From contig NZ_BPQQ01000048.1 of assembly GCF_022179325.1 (NCBI RefSeq), positions 1-61,082 of the forward strand: 61,082 nucleotides of DNA, in the 5' to 3' direction. The translations under genes and the position numbers were made by a program. Every line of letters starts with the position of its first letter. Position 1 is the first letter of the stretch. This DNA comes from Methylobacterium isbiliense (GTDB lineage: Bacteria; Pseudomonadota; Alphaproteobacteria; Rhizobiales; Beijerinckiaceae). Below the pieces are notes generated by a model that was not told the DNA's origin, searched no databases, and worked only from the letters and a program-made list of their open reading frames with translations. This document shows positions 9,081 to 18,532 of this stretch, piece after piece.

Positions 9081-10073
9081 CTACTCGATGATCTCGTCGG
9101 CACGCACGAGGAAGGTCGACGGAATGTCGAGCCCGAGCGCCCTGGCGGTCCTGAGGTTGAGCACGAGTTCGAACGTGGCGGGCTGCTGGACGGGCATGCC
9201 GGCCGGTTTCGCGCCCCTGAGAATCTGGCCGGCATAGACGCCGACGATCCGGAAATGCTCGGCGAAGTCCGATCCGTACGACAGAAGGCCGCCGGCGACG
9301 ACGAACTCGCGGCGGAAGTACAATGTCGGGCTGGAATGCTCGTGCTCCAATCCGACCAGATGGGGAGCCTGCAGGAAAAAGTATGGATCAGGCGCGACGA
9401 TGACCGCATCGATGTCCTTCCGCTTGAGGCCGGCGTAGATCTCGCCGATCTCTCGGGAGTCGCTGGCATTGAGGATGTGGACCTGTTGTCCGGTCTTTTG
9501 CGCCGCCTCCTGGATGCCGGCGGCCTCCCGAATGGTGGCGGGATTGAGAGGATTGACGAGAAGCCCGATGCGGGAGGCTTTCGGCAGAAGGTCCTGGAGC
9601 AGTTCCAGGCGCTTCGATGCGGTCTCGACGAACGAGGCGGTGATGCCGGTCAGGTTGCCGCCCGGCCGCTGAAGGCTGGCGACGAGCCCGACCTTCACCG
9701 GATCGTCCGCGGTCGTGAACACGATCGGCACCGTCGAGGTCGCGGCCTTCGCCGCCTGGGCCGCCGGCGTTCCGCCGGTGGCGACCAGAACCGACACCGG
9801 CTTGCGGACGAGATCAACCGCCAGGCTGTGCAGCAGGGTGTAGTCTCCGTTCGCCCAGCGATAATCGATGACGACGTTCCCGCCGTCGCTGAAGCCCGCC
9901 GTGGCCAAGCCCCGCTTGAACGAGCCGATCAGGCTGGCGTCCGCACCGGGCGATCGGCTGCTGAGGAAGCCGATGATCGGCAGCGCCGGCTGCTGAGCCT
10001 CGGAAGCGAGCGGACCGATCGCAACCGCACCGGCCAAGCCGGACACGAAGGATCGCCGCCTCATCCGGATCAT
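9081..10073 (-). CDS. ABC transporter substrate-binding protein (ABC_sub_bind family)
   Basis: A 330-aa periplasmic binding protein of the family often called TrpX-like or ABC_sub_bind. It begins with a Tat-like signal (RRRSFVSGLAGAVAIG, cleavage probably after SEAQ). The mature part starts PALPIIGFLSSRSPG and contains the typical VDLVRKPVSVLVATGG and PIVFTTADDPVKVGLV strands. No permease or ATPase gene is adjacent, so it is an orphan receptor here. The ATG at 10073 gives a normal signal length; ATG 10064 is an alternative. Ligand unknown; aromatic amino acids are known for some relatives. Confidence 0.87.
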   Translation of the reverse strand: MIRMRRRSFVSGLAGAVAIGPLASEAQQPALPIIGFLSSRSPGADASLIGSFKRGLATAGFSDGGNVVIDYRWANGDYTLLHSLAVDLVRKPVSVLVATGGTPAAQAAKAATSTVPIVFTTADDPVKVGLVASLQRPGGNLTGITASFVETASKRLELLQDLLPKASRIGLLVNPLNPATIREAAGIQEAAQKTGQQVHILNASDSREIGEIYAGLKRKDIDAVIVAPDPYFFLQAPHLVGLEHEHSSPTLYFRREFVVAGGLLSYGSDFAEHFRIVGVYAGQILRGAKPAGMPVQQPATFELVLNLRTARALGLDIPSTFLVRADEIIE

Positions 10074-10217
10074 CTGCGACCCCATGCGGTGAGTGAACGG
10101 CCCATCCGTTGCGCTCGCCGACCAGTCTACGCCAAGTCGAGCGCCACATGAGAGCGTCGGCATGCGACCGCTCATCAGGCCCGTGCCGGCTGCGGTGACC
10201 CTGACGCCTGAACGGGT

Positions 10218-10237
10218 CGGCCGGCCGCGGCCGGCCG
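10218..10237. repeat. perfect 20-bp palindrome in a 476-bp divergent intergenic region
   Basis: CGGCCGGCCGCGGCCGGCCG is its own reverse complement. It lies in the 10,074-10,549 gap between the binding-protein gene and the small peptide gene, about 145 bases upstream of the former. It could form a cruciform, or bind a regulator. Apart from this and the 10,487-10,496 site, I see nothing else in the gap. Confidence 0.5.
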
Positions 10238-10486
10238 CGTCGTGATCCGAAATGGCGCTGGCGGCGGGGTCCGGTACGGCCCGGGATGCCGCGTGCACTG
10301 CAGCATCTCGGGCCGCGTCCCGGCCGCGACGGCGGCTGTTCGGCCGCAAAGCTTCACCTGCGGCACGGGCGCCGGCCATGCGTGTCAGCCGCGTCTGAAG
10401 GGCCCGTTGATGCAGTATCTTGCAGGGGGCGAGCCAATCACGCACTCTCGATCCATGCGCCGATTGCATGACGGGCTTGTGGAATG

Positions 10487-10496
10487 TGGTATACCA
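10487..10496. promoter_or_regulatory. TGGTATACCA palindrome, possible GntR-type operator
   Basis: A perfect 10-bp dyad 54 bases upstream of the small peptide gene. The half sites TGGT/ACCA resemble those bound by FadR-subfamily GntR regulators, but the spacer here is 2 rather than 3 bases. No such regulator is encoded nearby. Confidence 0.3.
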
Positions 10497-10549
10497 AGAA
10501 GCGTGGTGCGGTGCGATATACGGCTCATCGCAATCGCACACACCACGGG

Positions 10550-10729
10550 ATGCCCACCATGACGATCGCTCTCTTCCTCGCCGGTCTCGCTGCCGTCGCC
10601 GTCGGTCCGGCTCTCGCCCTCCTCACCGACCGCCTGGGCCTCGAGGCGTCGGCCGAGAACAACGCCGTGGCCGGCATGTTCGTGGCCCTCAACGACAACG
10701 CGCAGGTCGCGCGCCGCAACGCCGCCTGA
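10550..10729 (+). CDS. small hydrophobic hypothetical protein (59 aa)
   Basis: A 59-aa product starting at ATG 10550 (56 aa if ATG 10559 is used). Residues 4-25 form one hydrophobic segment (TIALFLAGLAAVAVGPALALL). A short polar tail rich in Asn and Ala follows, suggesting a single-pass membrane peptide or secreted micropeptide. It is a credible gene because it is followed 35 bases later by a canonical intrinsic terminator, and its composition fits local codon use. Function unknown. Confidence 0.6.
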   Translation: MPTMTIALFLAGLAAVAVGPALALLTDRLGLEASAENNAVAGMFVALNDNAQVARRNAA

Positions 10730-10763
10730 TCCCGCCCGCGCCGCATCCTCCGCCCGGTCTCGC

Positions 10764-10791
10764 CCCGCCCTGCTCCGCACGGGCGGGTTTT
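10764..10791 (+). terminator. intrinsic terminator
   Basis: CCCGCCC (10764-10770) and GGGCGGG (10781-10787) form a perfect 7-bp GC stem with a 10-base loop, followed directly by TTTT. It ends the transcript of the small peptide gene. Confidence 0.8.
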
Positions 10792-10809
10792 CATTGTGCG
10801 GCTTGCGCC

Positions 10810-11856
10810 TCACCGGGATCCCGGCAGGCCCTCCCACCGCACCCATTGGCCGTGCGGATGGGCGGTGGCGAGCCGGTGCGTCCGCCCGCCCGGCCACAGC
10901 GTGAGGCGTAAGCCGGCGGGACCGCCCTCGAACTCGTAGGCGAGCCACGCGAGCGGGGTGTCGGCCGTCGCGCGGGCTCCCGCCTCGCTCAGGAGAGCCG
11001 CCACCTGCGCCCGCCCCTGGACCGGCAGGTACTGCAGCGCGATCGAGTGCTGCACCACCCGGGCTTGGCCCGCCTGCGGCGGCGCGGCGAGGCGCTCGGC
11101 GAGCCACGCCACGGCGTCACCGCGATCGAGGGGCGGCGGATCGGCGGCGGCGAGCGCCAGGGCGGCTTCGAGCCGGGCGAGCCGGGCGCGCTGGTCGGGC
11201 CAGACATAGGCGGTCAGGCGCTCGCGATGCTGCGCGTCGGTCACGTCGAGCGGGTTGAGGTCGACGCCCCGGCGTGCGGCGATCCGCACCGACGCCTCCG
11301 GCGGCGGGGGGCCGGTCCAGTCGGGCGCGAGGTGCAGCCCCGCACCGGGCCGGCCGGCGGCCCTGCCGCCGAGCTCGTACGCGTAGGCATCGAGGACGAG
11401 GTTGAGGCCCGCGCTCGCCCCGATCTCCCACAGCACGATCGGCTTCGATCCGGTCATCGCCGCCACCGCCATCAACCCCGGCATCAGCACACCCGAGCGC
11501 GCGACCTCATTGGTCTGCGGCGCCGAATCGAGCCAGGGATCGAGGTCGGCGGCCGTCGCGAAGGCGCGCGCGAGCGCCTCCCACAGGGCCGCCGGGTCGG
11601 GCGCGGCCGGCGGGTAGAGGGCGGCGAGGTCGGGCAGCCGGCCGCGGCGCACGAGGGCGTGCAGGCCGCCCGCGAGGCGCAGCGGCAGGGCGTCCGCCTC
11701 CGGATCGCCGGGCCAGCCGAGGATCCGGCGCCCGAGCGCCGTGTCCCCGGTCAGCCGCGCGGCGACGAGGCGCAGCAGCATGGCCGTGAAGGGCGAGCCG
11801 AGCCGCTCGCAATGGCCCGCCTGTACCGCGAAGGAGTGCCGAACCCGCTCCGTCAT
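10810..11856 (-). CDS. DUF2332 family protein
   Basis: A 348-aa protein of the DUF2332 family, which has no assigned function. Recognisable blocks are FAVQAGHCERLGSPFTAML at the N terminus, a central PIVLWEIGASAGLNLVLDAYAY stretch, and VVQHSIALQYLP near the C terminus. The GASAGLN region looks like a nucleotide or SAM-type glycine loop, so a methyltransferase-like fold is possible; this is only an impression. No signal peptide. It is transcribed divergently from the GNAT gene 177 bases away and ends 19 bases beyond the terminator of the small peptide gene. Confidence 0.85.
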   Translation of the reverse strand: MTERVRHSFAVQAGHCERLGSPFTAMLLRLVAARLTGDTALGRRILGWPGDPEADALPLRLAGGLHALVRRGRLPDLAALYPPAAPDPAALWEALARAFATAADLDPWLDSAPQTNEVARSGVLMPGLMAVAAMTGSKPIVLWEIGASAGLNLVLDAYAYELGGRAAGRPGAGLHLAPDWTGPPPPEASVRIAARRGVDLNPLDVTDAQHRERLTAYVWPDQRARLARLEAALALAAADPPPLDRGDAVAWLAERLAAPPQAGQARVVQHSIALQYLPVQGRAQVAALLSEAGARATADTPLAWLAYEFEGGPAGLRLTLWPGGRTHRLATAHPHGQWVRWEGLPGSR

Positions 11857-12033
11857 CGCCTCGCTCCGGTTCTGCGCCGACGGCCGCGCGTCGCGCGGTC
11901 GGGGCCGTCCGGCGCTTCCCTTCTAGCCATCGTCCGGCGTCCAAGGCCACGGCGTCCAAGGCCACCGCGTCCTTGCCTCGCGCGATCACCGGCTTATCCT
12001 CCGGCCGGATCGAAGGAGACGGAGAGGTCGCCC

Positions 12034-12891
12034 ATGCCATCCGGTGCCTCCGCCGAGCTGACGGTCCGCGTCATGACGGACCGTGACCTGCACCTCGCGA
12101 TCGGGTGGGCCGCGGCGGAGGGCTGGAACCCCGGCCTCAGCGATGCGGCCTGCTTCCAGGCCAGCGACCCGGCGGGTTTCCTGGTCGGCTGCCTCGGCGG
12201 CGAGCCGGTCGCCTCGATCTCGGTGGTGCGCTATGCCGCCAGCTTCGGGTTCCTCGGCTTCTACATCGTGCGGCCGGATCGGCGCGGCCGCGGGTTCGGC
12301 CGCCGTCTCTGGCAGGCCGGCCTGGACCACCTGACGGGGTGCGTGGTCGGCCTCGACGGCGTCGTGGCCCAGCAGGACAATTACGCCCGATCCGGGTTCG
12401 TGCCGGCCCATCGCAATGTGCGCTACGGGGGAAGCCCGCAGGTCGAGGCCCCCGCCGACCCGCGTCTGACGGCGGTGGGCCCAGACCTCCTCGACGCCGT
12501 TCTGGCCTATGACCGGCCGTTCTTTCCCGCGCCGCGCGAGGCCTTCCTGCGCTGCTGGCTCCAACCCGATGCGCGTGCCGCCCTCGCCTACGTCGAGGAC
12601 GGGGCCGTGAAGGGCTACGGCGTCATCCGGGCCTGCCGGACCGGCCACAAGATCGGTCCGCTCTTCGCCGACGGCGCGCGCGAGGCCGGCGCGCTGTTCC
12701 GGGCGCTCGCCGCCAGGGCCGGCGGCGCGCCCGTCTTCCTCGACGTGCCCGAGCCGAATGCGTCCGCTGTGCGGATGGCCTCGTCCTACGGTCTCTCGCC
12801 GGTGTTCGAGACGGCGCGGATGTATCGCGGCGGGCGGCCCGACCTGCCCCTCGCGGCGATCTACGGGATCACCAGCTTCGAGCTGGGCTAG
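12034..12891 (+). CDS. GNAT family N-acetyltransferase
   Basis: A 285-aa acetyltransferase with an N-terminal GNAT domain. The acetyl-CoA loop DRRGRGFGRRLW lies at about residues 85-96, after the FLGFYIVRP strand. A second, GNAT-like C-terminal half ends with a SYGLSPVFETARMYRG block, seen in two-domain proteins of the YitH/DUF1248 type. A GGAGACGGAGAGG ribosome binding region precedes ATG 12034. The acceptor substrate is unknown. The gene stands alone. Confidence 0.83.
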   Translation: MPSGASAELTVRVMTDRDLHLAIGWAAAEGWNPGLSDAACFQASDPAGFLVGCLGGEPVASISVVRYAASFGFLGFYIVRPDRRGRGFGRRLWQAGLDHLTGCVVGLDGVVAQQDNYARSGFVPAHRNVRYGGSPQVEAPADPRLTAVGPDLLDAVLAYDRPFFPAPREAFLRCWLQPDARAALAYVEDGAVKGYGVIRACRTGHKIGPLFADGAREAGALFRALAARAGGAPVFLDVPEPNASAVRMASSYGLSPVFETARMYRGGRPDLPLAAIYGITSFELG

Positions 12892-13070
12892 AGCAAGAAC
12901 AAATCGCGTTGCACTCCTTCTTCAGGTCTTCGCTTTTGACGGATTGTCTGCGACGAACCGGCATCCGCTTCGTCGGAAAATTTTCTCGTGCTCCTGGCCG
13001 CGCCGGTGCGGCCATGCTGTAATCCGGCAGCGGCGTGCCCTGTGCCGGGCCGAGGAAGGAGGAGGCCGTC

Positions 13071-14447
13071 GTGCGGGACGTTCTGCGCGCGAAGGGTCCG
13101 CCCCGGGACGCACAGCCCTTCATCAGCATCCCGGCCCGCCCGCTGGAGGGCGACCTCGTCGCCTCGCTCATGCGCCGCCATGAGGTCGCGGCGGAGCGGC
13201 TGATCGGGTGGCTGCGCGTGGCGATCGGGCTCGGCGTCTTCGTGACGGTGATCGTGGCCGATCGCGTCCTGCACCGGCTGACGGGCGTGTCGCTCGACCT
13301 GTTCGAGCGCAATGCCTGGATCGCGTCTCTCGGATTCCTGGCCGTCGGCGCCGCCAGCATCGCGGTGGCGGAGCCGCAGCGCTGGCGGCACGGCTTCGCC
13401 TACCTCTTCATGGTGCTGGATGTCGGGCTCGTGCTCGTCATCGCGTGGCTCGCCCTCGTCGAGCGCGGACTGCCCGGCAATGCCCTGCCTTCGGCCCCGA
13501 TCGTCTGGGCGGCGCCCCTCGTGCTCGCGGTCGGCGCCCTGCGCTACGACGTCGTGGTTCAGCTCACGGCGATCGCCCTGCTGGCGCTCGGCCTCGTCGG
13601 CATCGCCATCGGCCTCGACCATCGCCTGGTCCTGGATCCCGCCGCCGCGGAAGGAGGGCCGTGGCGCCAGCTCTTCTCGATGCCGATCAACGTGCTGCGG
13701 CTGGAGATGGTCCTCCTGGCCGGGGCGGCCACGGCCTTCGGCATCGTCCGCTCGCGCCGCCTGCTGGCCTCCGCGGTCAAGGATGCGGTCGGGCGCGCCA
13801 GCCTCGCGCGGTTTCTCCCGGCCGAGATCGCCCCCCGGGTGGCGTCGGGCGACGCCGCGCTGCGCCGCGGGCGCCGCCAGCGGGCCGTCATCGTCTTCGT
13901 CGACATCCGCGACTCGACCGGCATGGCCGAGGGCATGGATCCCGAGCGCCTGTCGCAGTTCTTCACCGCCTTCCGCACCCGGATCCTCGCCTGCGTGCGC
14001 CGGCACCGCGGCTTCGTCGACAAGTTCATCGGCGACGGCGCGCTGGTCCTGTTCGGCGTGCCGGACGAGGGCGGCGACGATGCCGCCCGCGCGCTCGCCT
14101 TCGCGCACGATCTCGTCGGCATCGTCGAGGCCTGGAACGCCACGCGCGAACTGCCGCAGGCCGTGCGGATCGGGGTCGGCATCCATGCCGGCGAGGTGTT
14201 CTGCGGCATCGTCGGCGACGACGAGCGGATGGAGTTCACGGTGCTGGGCGATGCGGTGAACGTCGCCTCGCGGCTCGAACAGGCGACGAAGCGCTACGGC
14301 GGGATGATCCTGGCCTCCGGGGCGGCGGTCGAGGGCTCGTCGGACCGTGCCGCGTGGCGGCTGGTCGGCCGGGAGCCCCTGGCCGGGCGCAAGGAGCCCA
14401 TCGCCATCTTCGCCCCGGCGGTCGACGCGGCGCCCGCCGAAGGATGA
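13071..14447 (+). CDS. membrane-bound class III adenylate/guanylate cyclase
   Basis: A 458-aa protein with about five or six membrane helices (residues ~55-235) followed by a class III cyclase domain. The metal-binding aspartates are in VFVDIRDST and FIGDGALVLF. The purine-selecting residues look ATP-type: Lys in VDKFIGD and Asp in TVLGDAVN. The transition-state Asn/Arg pair is in NVASRLE. It therefore probably makes cAMP in response to a signal sensed by the membrane part. The GTG at 13071 is chosen because GGAGGAGG lies at ideal spacing. It ends in a hairpin shared with the convergent small gene. Confidence 0.88.
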   Translation: MRDVLRAKGPPRDAQPFISIPARPLEGDLVASLMRRHEVAAERLIGWLRVAIGLGVFVTVIVADRVLHRLTGVSLDLFERNAWIASLGFLAVGAASIAVAEPQRWRHGFAYLFMVLDVGLVLVIAWLALVERGLPGNALPSAPIVWAAPLVLAVGALRYDVVVQLTAIALLALGLVGIAIGLDHRLVLDPAAAEGGPWRQLFSMPINVLRLEMVLLAGAATAFGIVRSRRLLASAVKDAVGRASLARFLPAEIAPRVASGDAALRRGRRQRAVIVFVDIRDSTGMAEGMDPERLSQFFTAFRTRILACVRRHRGFVDKFIGDGALVLFGVPDEGGDDAARALAFAHDLVGIVEAWNATRELPQAVRIGVGIHAGEVFCGIVGDDERMEFTVLGDAVNVASRLEQATKRYGGMILASGAAVEGSSDRAAWRLVGREPLAGRKEPIAIFAPAVDAAPAEG

Positions 14448-14449
14448 CT

Positions 14450-14492
14450 GAGCCCTCGCAGCCCGGAGAGGGCCTCACTCCGCCGAGGGCTC
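14450..14492. terminator. hairpin between convergent genes
   Basis: GAGCCCTCG (14450-14458) and CGAGGGCTC (14484-14492) are perfectly complementary over 9 bp with a 25-base loop. It sits just after the cyclase stop and overlaps the last codons of the convergent small gene. Confidence 0.4.
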
Positions 14493-14726
14493 CGGCCCGG
14501 CCGGACCGGCTTTCGACCGGGCCGGCACCAGCATCCAGACGGACGGGCGCCCGTCGCGCTGACGGCGCGCATTCGCCTGCCGCTCGTCCAGCAGCGTCCG
14601 GGCCGCCGCCGGATCGGCCTCGCTCGCGGGTGGGGTCGTCTCGGCGGCTGGCGCGGAACCGGCGGCGATCCCCATGATCGCCAGCACCACCGCGGCGAGG
14701 ATGGTGCGATGGGGTGATGGGGGCAT
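14475..14726 (-). CDS. small secreted hypothetical protein (83 aa)
   Basis: Starting at ATG 14726 (GGAG about 8 bases upstream), the product has a clear Sec signal peptide: PHR, a hydrophobic core TILAAVVLAIMGIAAG, and a likely cleavage after APAAE. The mature region is Ala/Pro-rich and then basic (LLDERQANARRQRDGR). No family recognised. Probably periplasmic. Confidence 0.6.
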   Translation of the reverse strand: MPPSPHRTILAAVVLAIMGIAAGSAPAAETTPPASEADPAAARTLLDERQANARRQRDGRPSVWMLVPARSKAGPAGPEPSAE

Positions 14727-14938
14727 GCGCTTCTCCGCTCTCTCGCTCTCGGAAGCCCTGGTCGCGGCCTCGCTCCTGTGATGCGCGACGGGAGCGGATC
14801 CTTGGGTGCCGTGCCGCACGGCCTCGCGCACGCTCCCGGGTCCGCGATCGGTGGACGGCGGCGGACCGGGGGTGTGGAGTGGCCGGAGCGGCCGGGTTAG
14901 CCTCGCCCGGAGTTTGTCCGGTTTCTCGGGATTCGCCC

Positions 14939-15715
14939 ATGCTCCGCGTCGGCCCGCCCTCTCTCTCCCTCGACGGTCTCACCGTCCTGGTGATCGGCGG
15001 ATCGAGCGGCATCGGCGAGGCGGCCGCCCACGGCTTCGCCCGGGCCGGCGCGCGCGTCGCCATCGCGGCGCGGCGGCAGGCCAAGCTCGATGCGGCGCTG
15101 GAGCGGTTGCGCCCCGTCTGTCCCGAGGCCCGGGCCTATGCGGCGGACGTGACGGAGCCGGGCGCCGTGGCGGCGCTCGCCGACCGCGTCCTGGCGGATC
15201 TCGGGCCCCTCGATGTGCTGATGACCTGCCAGGGCATGACGATCATCAAGCCGGCGCTCGATTTCTCGCCCGACGAGTTCGCGCAGGTGATCGCCACGAA
15301 CCTCACCAGCGTCTTCCACGCCTGCCAGGCCTTCGGCCGGGCGATGGTGGCGCGCGGCAGCGGCGCCATCATCACGGTCGCCTCGCTCGCCGCGCATCGC
15401 GGCTGGCCGAGCGCCTGCCCGTACGCGGTGGCCAAGCACGGCGTGGTCGGGCTCACCACCTCGCTCGCCGCCGAATGGGCCGCCCACGGCGTGCGGGTCA
15501 ACGCGATCTCGCCCGGTTTCTTCATGACGGAGCTCAACCGCGAGACGATGCCCCAGGCGCGCAAGGACGCGGCGCTCGCCCGCAGCCCCGCCGGCCGCTT
15601 CGGCGACCTGCAGGAGCTGGTCGGCGCCGCGCTCTACCTCGCGTCCCCGGCGGCGAGCTTCACCACCGGGGCCGTGCTGGCCGTGGACGGCGGCTACCTC
15701 GCGGGCGGCATCTGA
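14939..15715 (+). CDS. SDR family oxidoreductase
   Basis: A 258-aa classical short-chain dehydrogenase/reductase. The NAD(P) loop GGSSGIGEAAAHGFA is near residue 19, the NAG-like segment is TCQGM, and the catalytic Ser is in TVASLAAH. The YxxxK motif is YAVAK, and the C-terminal DGGYLAGG is typical. The Arg in AARRQ after strand 2 suggests NADPH preference, by inference. The substrate cannot be told. It is convergent with the PRC-barrel gene 36 bases away. Confidence 0.88.
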   Translation: MLRVGPPSLSLDGLTVLVIGGSSGIGEAAAHGFARAGARVAIAARRQAKLDAALERLRPVCPEARAYAADVTEPGAVAALADRVLADLGPLDVLMTCQGMTIIKPALDFSPDEFAQVIATNLTSVFHACQAFGRAMVARGSGAIITVASLAAHRGWPSACPYAVAKHGVVGLTTSLAAEWAAHGVRVNAISPGFFMTELNRETMPQARKDAALARSPAGRFGDLQELVGAALYLASPAASFTTGAVLAVDGGYLAGGI

Positions 15716-15751
15716 CGGTCCGCCCTCACCCGCGGCGGCCCGCCCTCCCGG

Positions 15752-16258
15752 TCACGGTTTGGCCGTGCTGCCGGTCCGGTCGGGCTGCGGCTGGCCGAGA
15801 TAGATGTATTCGGGTGCGGCGCGCAGCTGGTCCCGGTCGGTCTGGATCACCGCCTTGACGGTCTTGTCGTCGACCCGCGTGATCGTCACCGCCTCGCGGG
15901 CGATCGAGACGTACTTGGTGCCGATGCCGAGGAAGCCGCCGACGCCAACCACGTAGGATTTCACGCTGAACTGCGGATCGAGCACGAGGTCGGCCACCGT
16001 GCCGATGGTCTCGTTGGCGCCGTTCTGGATCGAGAGCCCGATGAGCTTGGAGGTCACCATCTCGTCGGGCTGCTGGGCCACGAAGGTCGGCCGCAGGCTG
16101 TTGTCGAGGGTCGCGGGGGCGGCGGGAACCGGCGCCGGCGCGGCGGTCTCCTGGCTCGGGTTCATCTGGCTCGGGTTCGTCTGACCCGGATTCGTCTGGG
16201 CGTGAGCCGAGAGGGCGCCCGCCACGACGAACGCGGCGGCGAGGGAGAAGCGGGGCAT
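15752..16258 (-). CDS. secreted PRC-barrel domain protein
   Basis: A 168-aa exported protein. The signal peptide is MPRFSLAAAFVVAGALSAHA (cleavage before QTNP), followed by a low-complexity linker with TNPxQ repeats encoded by three 15-bp DNA repeats (16,155-16,199). The remainder is a PRC barrel (SKLIGLSIQNGANETIGTV, VVGVGGFLGIGTKYVSI). Such periplasmic PRC-barrel proteins are common in Rhizobiales; their role is unclear, perhaps an envelope protein-binding module. Orphan gene. Confidence 0.8.
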   Translation of the reverse strand: MPRFSLAAAFVVAGALSAHAQTNPGQTNPSQMNPSQETAAPAPVPAAPATLDNSLRPTFVAQQPDEMVTSKLIGLSIQNGANETIGTVADLVLDPQFSVKSYVVGVGGFLGIGTKYVSIAREAVTITRVDDKTVKAVIQTDRDQLRAAPEYIYLGQPQPDRTGSTAKP

Positions 16259-16375
16259 CGAGGGCTCCGGAGTGAACGGAAGCGCCGCCGTCCGGCGGCG
16301 ATCGCCCTAACAAGGAGCGATCTTCCCCAAAGTTCCTCCCGGTTTCCCGGAAGCGACGGCCCGTCGGCGCGCGCC

Positions 16376-17380
16376 TCAGTGGCGCGCGCCGCCCGCCAGT
16401 TCCGCCTCCACCTCCGCCGGGTCGAGGTCGTAGTGGCGCGAGCAGAACTCGCAGGTGATGCCGATCCGGCCGTCCTCGCCCACCATGTGGCGGCGGTCGT
16501 CGTCGGAGAAGCGGCGGATCATGCCCATCACCCGCTCGCGCGAGCAGCGGCAGGCCTCGTGCACCCCCTGCCCCTCGAACACCCGCACGCCGCGCTCGTG
16601 GAAGAGCCGGTAGAGCAGGCGCTCGCTCGACACGGTGGGATCGACGAGCTCGTGGTCCTCGGTGGTGGCGACGAGCGACTTCGCCTCCAGCCACGCATCG
16701 TCCTCCGCCACCTGGCCCTCGTCGAGCCGCGCATGCCCCTCCGGGATGTCGCCCGGGGGCAGGTCGGCGAGCCGGGCGCGCTCGGGCGACTGGGGCAGGA
16801 ACTGCACCAGGAGGCCGCCGGCCCGCCAGCGGCGCTCGCCCTCCTCCAGCTGCTCGGCCACCGCGAGGCGCACCTTGGTGGGGATCTGCTCGGACTGGCG
16901 GAAATACTGGTGGGCCGCCTCCTCGAAGCCCTGGCCGTCCAGGGCGACGACGCCCTGGTAGCGGCTCTGGGCCGGGCCCTGGTCGATGGTCATGGCGAGG
17001 TGGCCCTGGCCGAGGAGGTCGGCGGTGCCGGGGCTGCGTAGGCCGGCGACGCGCGCGGCATCGAAGCGGGCGGTGGCGCGCAGGCGGTCGGGCGCCTCGA
17101 AATCCACCACCACCATGTCGACCGGGCCGTCGGTCTTGGTCTGGAGCTGGAAGCGGCCCTCGAACTTGAGCGAGGCCCCGAGCAGCACGGTGAGCGCCGC
17201 CGCCTCGCCGAGCGCGCGGGCGACCGGCTCGGGATAGCCGTGGCGGCGCAGGATCAGGTCGAGGGCGGGGCCGAGCCGCACGACGCGCCCGCGGACGTCG
17301 AGGGCCTCGACCGCGAAGGGCAGGACGACGTCGTCGCGGCCATCCGCGGACAGGTCGAAGGAGATGGTCTCGGGGCTCAT
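16376..17380 (-). CDS. hslO: Hsp33 redox-regulated chaperonin
   Basis: A 334-aa Hsp33 holdase. It is activated when oxidation of its zinc-binding cysteines unfolds the C-terminal switch. The four cysteines are present as CxC at 277/279 and CxxC at 310/313. The N-terminal chaperone domain has the usual GRFQLQTKTDGPVDMVVVDF block. A GGAGAGGAC ribosome binding site precedes the ATG. It lies downstream of argF on the same strand after a 207-base spacer. This argD-argF-hslO order recurs in alphaproteobacteria, so it may share the transcript. Confidence 0.95.
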   Translation of the reverse strand: MSPETISFDLSADGRDDVVLPFAVEALDVRGRVVRLGPALDLILRRHGYPEPVARALGEAAALTVLLGASLKFEGRFQLQTKTDGPVDMVVVDFEAPDRLRATARFDAARVAGLRSPGTADLLGQGHLAMTIDQGPAQSRYQGVVALDGQGFEEAAHQYFRQSEQIPTKVRLAVAEQLEEGERRWRAGGLLVQFLPQSPERARLADLPPGDIPEGHARLDEGQVAEDDAWLEAKSLVATTEDHELVDPTVSSERLLYRLFHERGVRVFEGQGVHEACRCSRERVMGMIRRFSDDDRRHMVGEDGRIGITCEFCSRHYDLDPAEVEAELAGGARH

Positions 17381-17587
17381 GTCCTCTCCGGGGCCGGGGG
17401 ACGCGGCGGTCCCGGCCGGCTCTCTCGAGCGGGAATCATGGTCTCCCGGCGGCGCGGCTCCCGAGCCCTCGCGGGTCTGAGCCCGCAGGGCCGATCCTGC
17501 CGAGCCGGATGAACGGTCGCGAGCGAGGGAACCGCCGCGTCGAGAGACCGGCGTGCCTTCCCGATATGGGGAGGGCGCGCCGGCTTT

Positions 17588-18532
17588 TCACGCCTCCACG
17601 GCGCCGAGGCACCACGCCAGGATGCCCTTCTGGGCATGCAGGCGGTTCTCGGCCTCGTCGAACACCACCGATTGCGGCCCGTCGATCACCTCGGCGGTGA
17701 CCTCCTCGCCGCGATGGGCGGGCAGGCAGTGCAGGAAGATTGCGTCCTTGGCCGCCGCCGCCATCAGCTTGGCGTTCACCTGGTAGGGCATCAGCAGGTT
17801 GTGGCGGTGGGTCTCGTCCTCGTCGCCCATCGAGACCCAGCAATCGGTGACGACCGCGTCGGCGCCAGCCACCGCCTCGAACGGGTCGGTGGTGACGTGC
17901 ACGTCCGCGCCCTCCGCCCTAGCCCAGGCGACGAGGTCCGGCCGCGCCCCGAGCTGCGGCGGGGCCGCGACGTTGAGGCGGAAGCCGAAGCGCGCGGCCG
18001 CATGCGCCCAGGAGGCCAGCACGTTGTTGGCGTCGCCCGACCACGCCACCGTGCGGCCCTTGATCGGGCCGCGATGCTCCTCGAAGGTCAGCACGTCGGC
18101 CATGATCTGGCAGGGATGCGAGAGCTTGGTGAGCCCGTTGATCACCGGGACCTCGGCGTGCCGGGCGAGTTCGAGCATCATCCCGTGGTCGAGGATGCGG
18201 ATCATGATCGCGTCGACGTAGCGCGAGAGCACCCGGGCGGTGTCCGCGACGGTCTCGCCGCGCCCGAGCTGCATCTCCTTGCCGGTCAGCATCAGCGTCT
18301 CGCCGCCGAGTTCGCGCATGGCGACGTCGAAGGAGACGCGGGTGCGCGTGGAGGGGCGGTCGAACACCATCGCGAGCATCCGCCCGGCGAGCGGGCGGCT
18401 CGGCGGCGGCTCGCCCTTGCGGCGGTGGCGCTTCATCTCCGCGCAGGCGTCCAGCACCGTGCGCAGCTGCCCGCCCGAGAGGTCGGTGAGGTCGAGGAAG
18501 TGCCGGGGACCGGTCTTGAGGGGGGCGTTCAT
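17588..18532 (-). CDS. argF: ornithine carbamoyltransferase
   Basis: Condenses ornithine with carbamoyl phosphate to citrulline in arginine synthesis, in the cytosol. The 314-aa length is normal. Carbamoyl-phosphate site [23 protein letters not shown], and the ornithine/catalytic Cys loop [10 protein letters not shown] are all present. ATG 18532 overlaps the argD stop as TGATG, indicating translational coupling. A GTG three bases upstream is an alternative start. Confidence 0.96.
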   Translation of the reverse strand: MNAPLKTGPRHFLDLTDLSGGQLRTVLDACAEMKRHRRKGEPPPSRPLAGRMLAMVFDRPSTRTRVSFDVAMRELGGETLMLTGKEMQLGRGETVADTARVLSRYVDAIMIRILDHGMMLELARHAEVPVINGLTKLSHPCQIMADVLTFEEHRGPIKGRTVAWSGDANNVLASWAHAAARFGFRLNVAAPPQLGARPDLVAWARAEGADVHVTTDPFEAVAGADAVVTDCWVSMGDEDETHRHNLLMPYQVNAKLMAAAAKDAIFLHCLPAHRGEEVTAEVIDGPQSVVFDEAENRLHAQKGILAWCLGAVEA

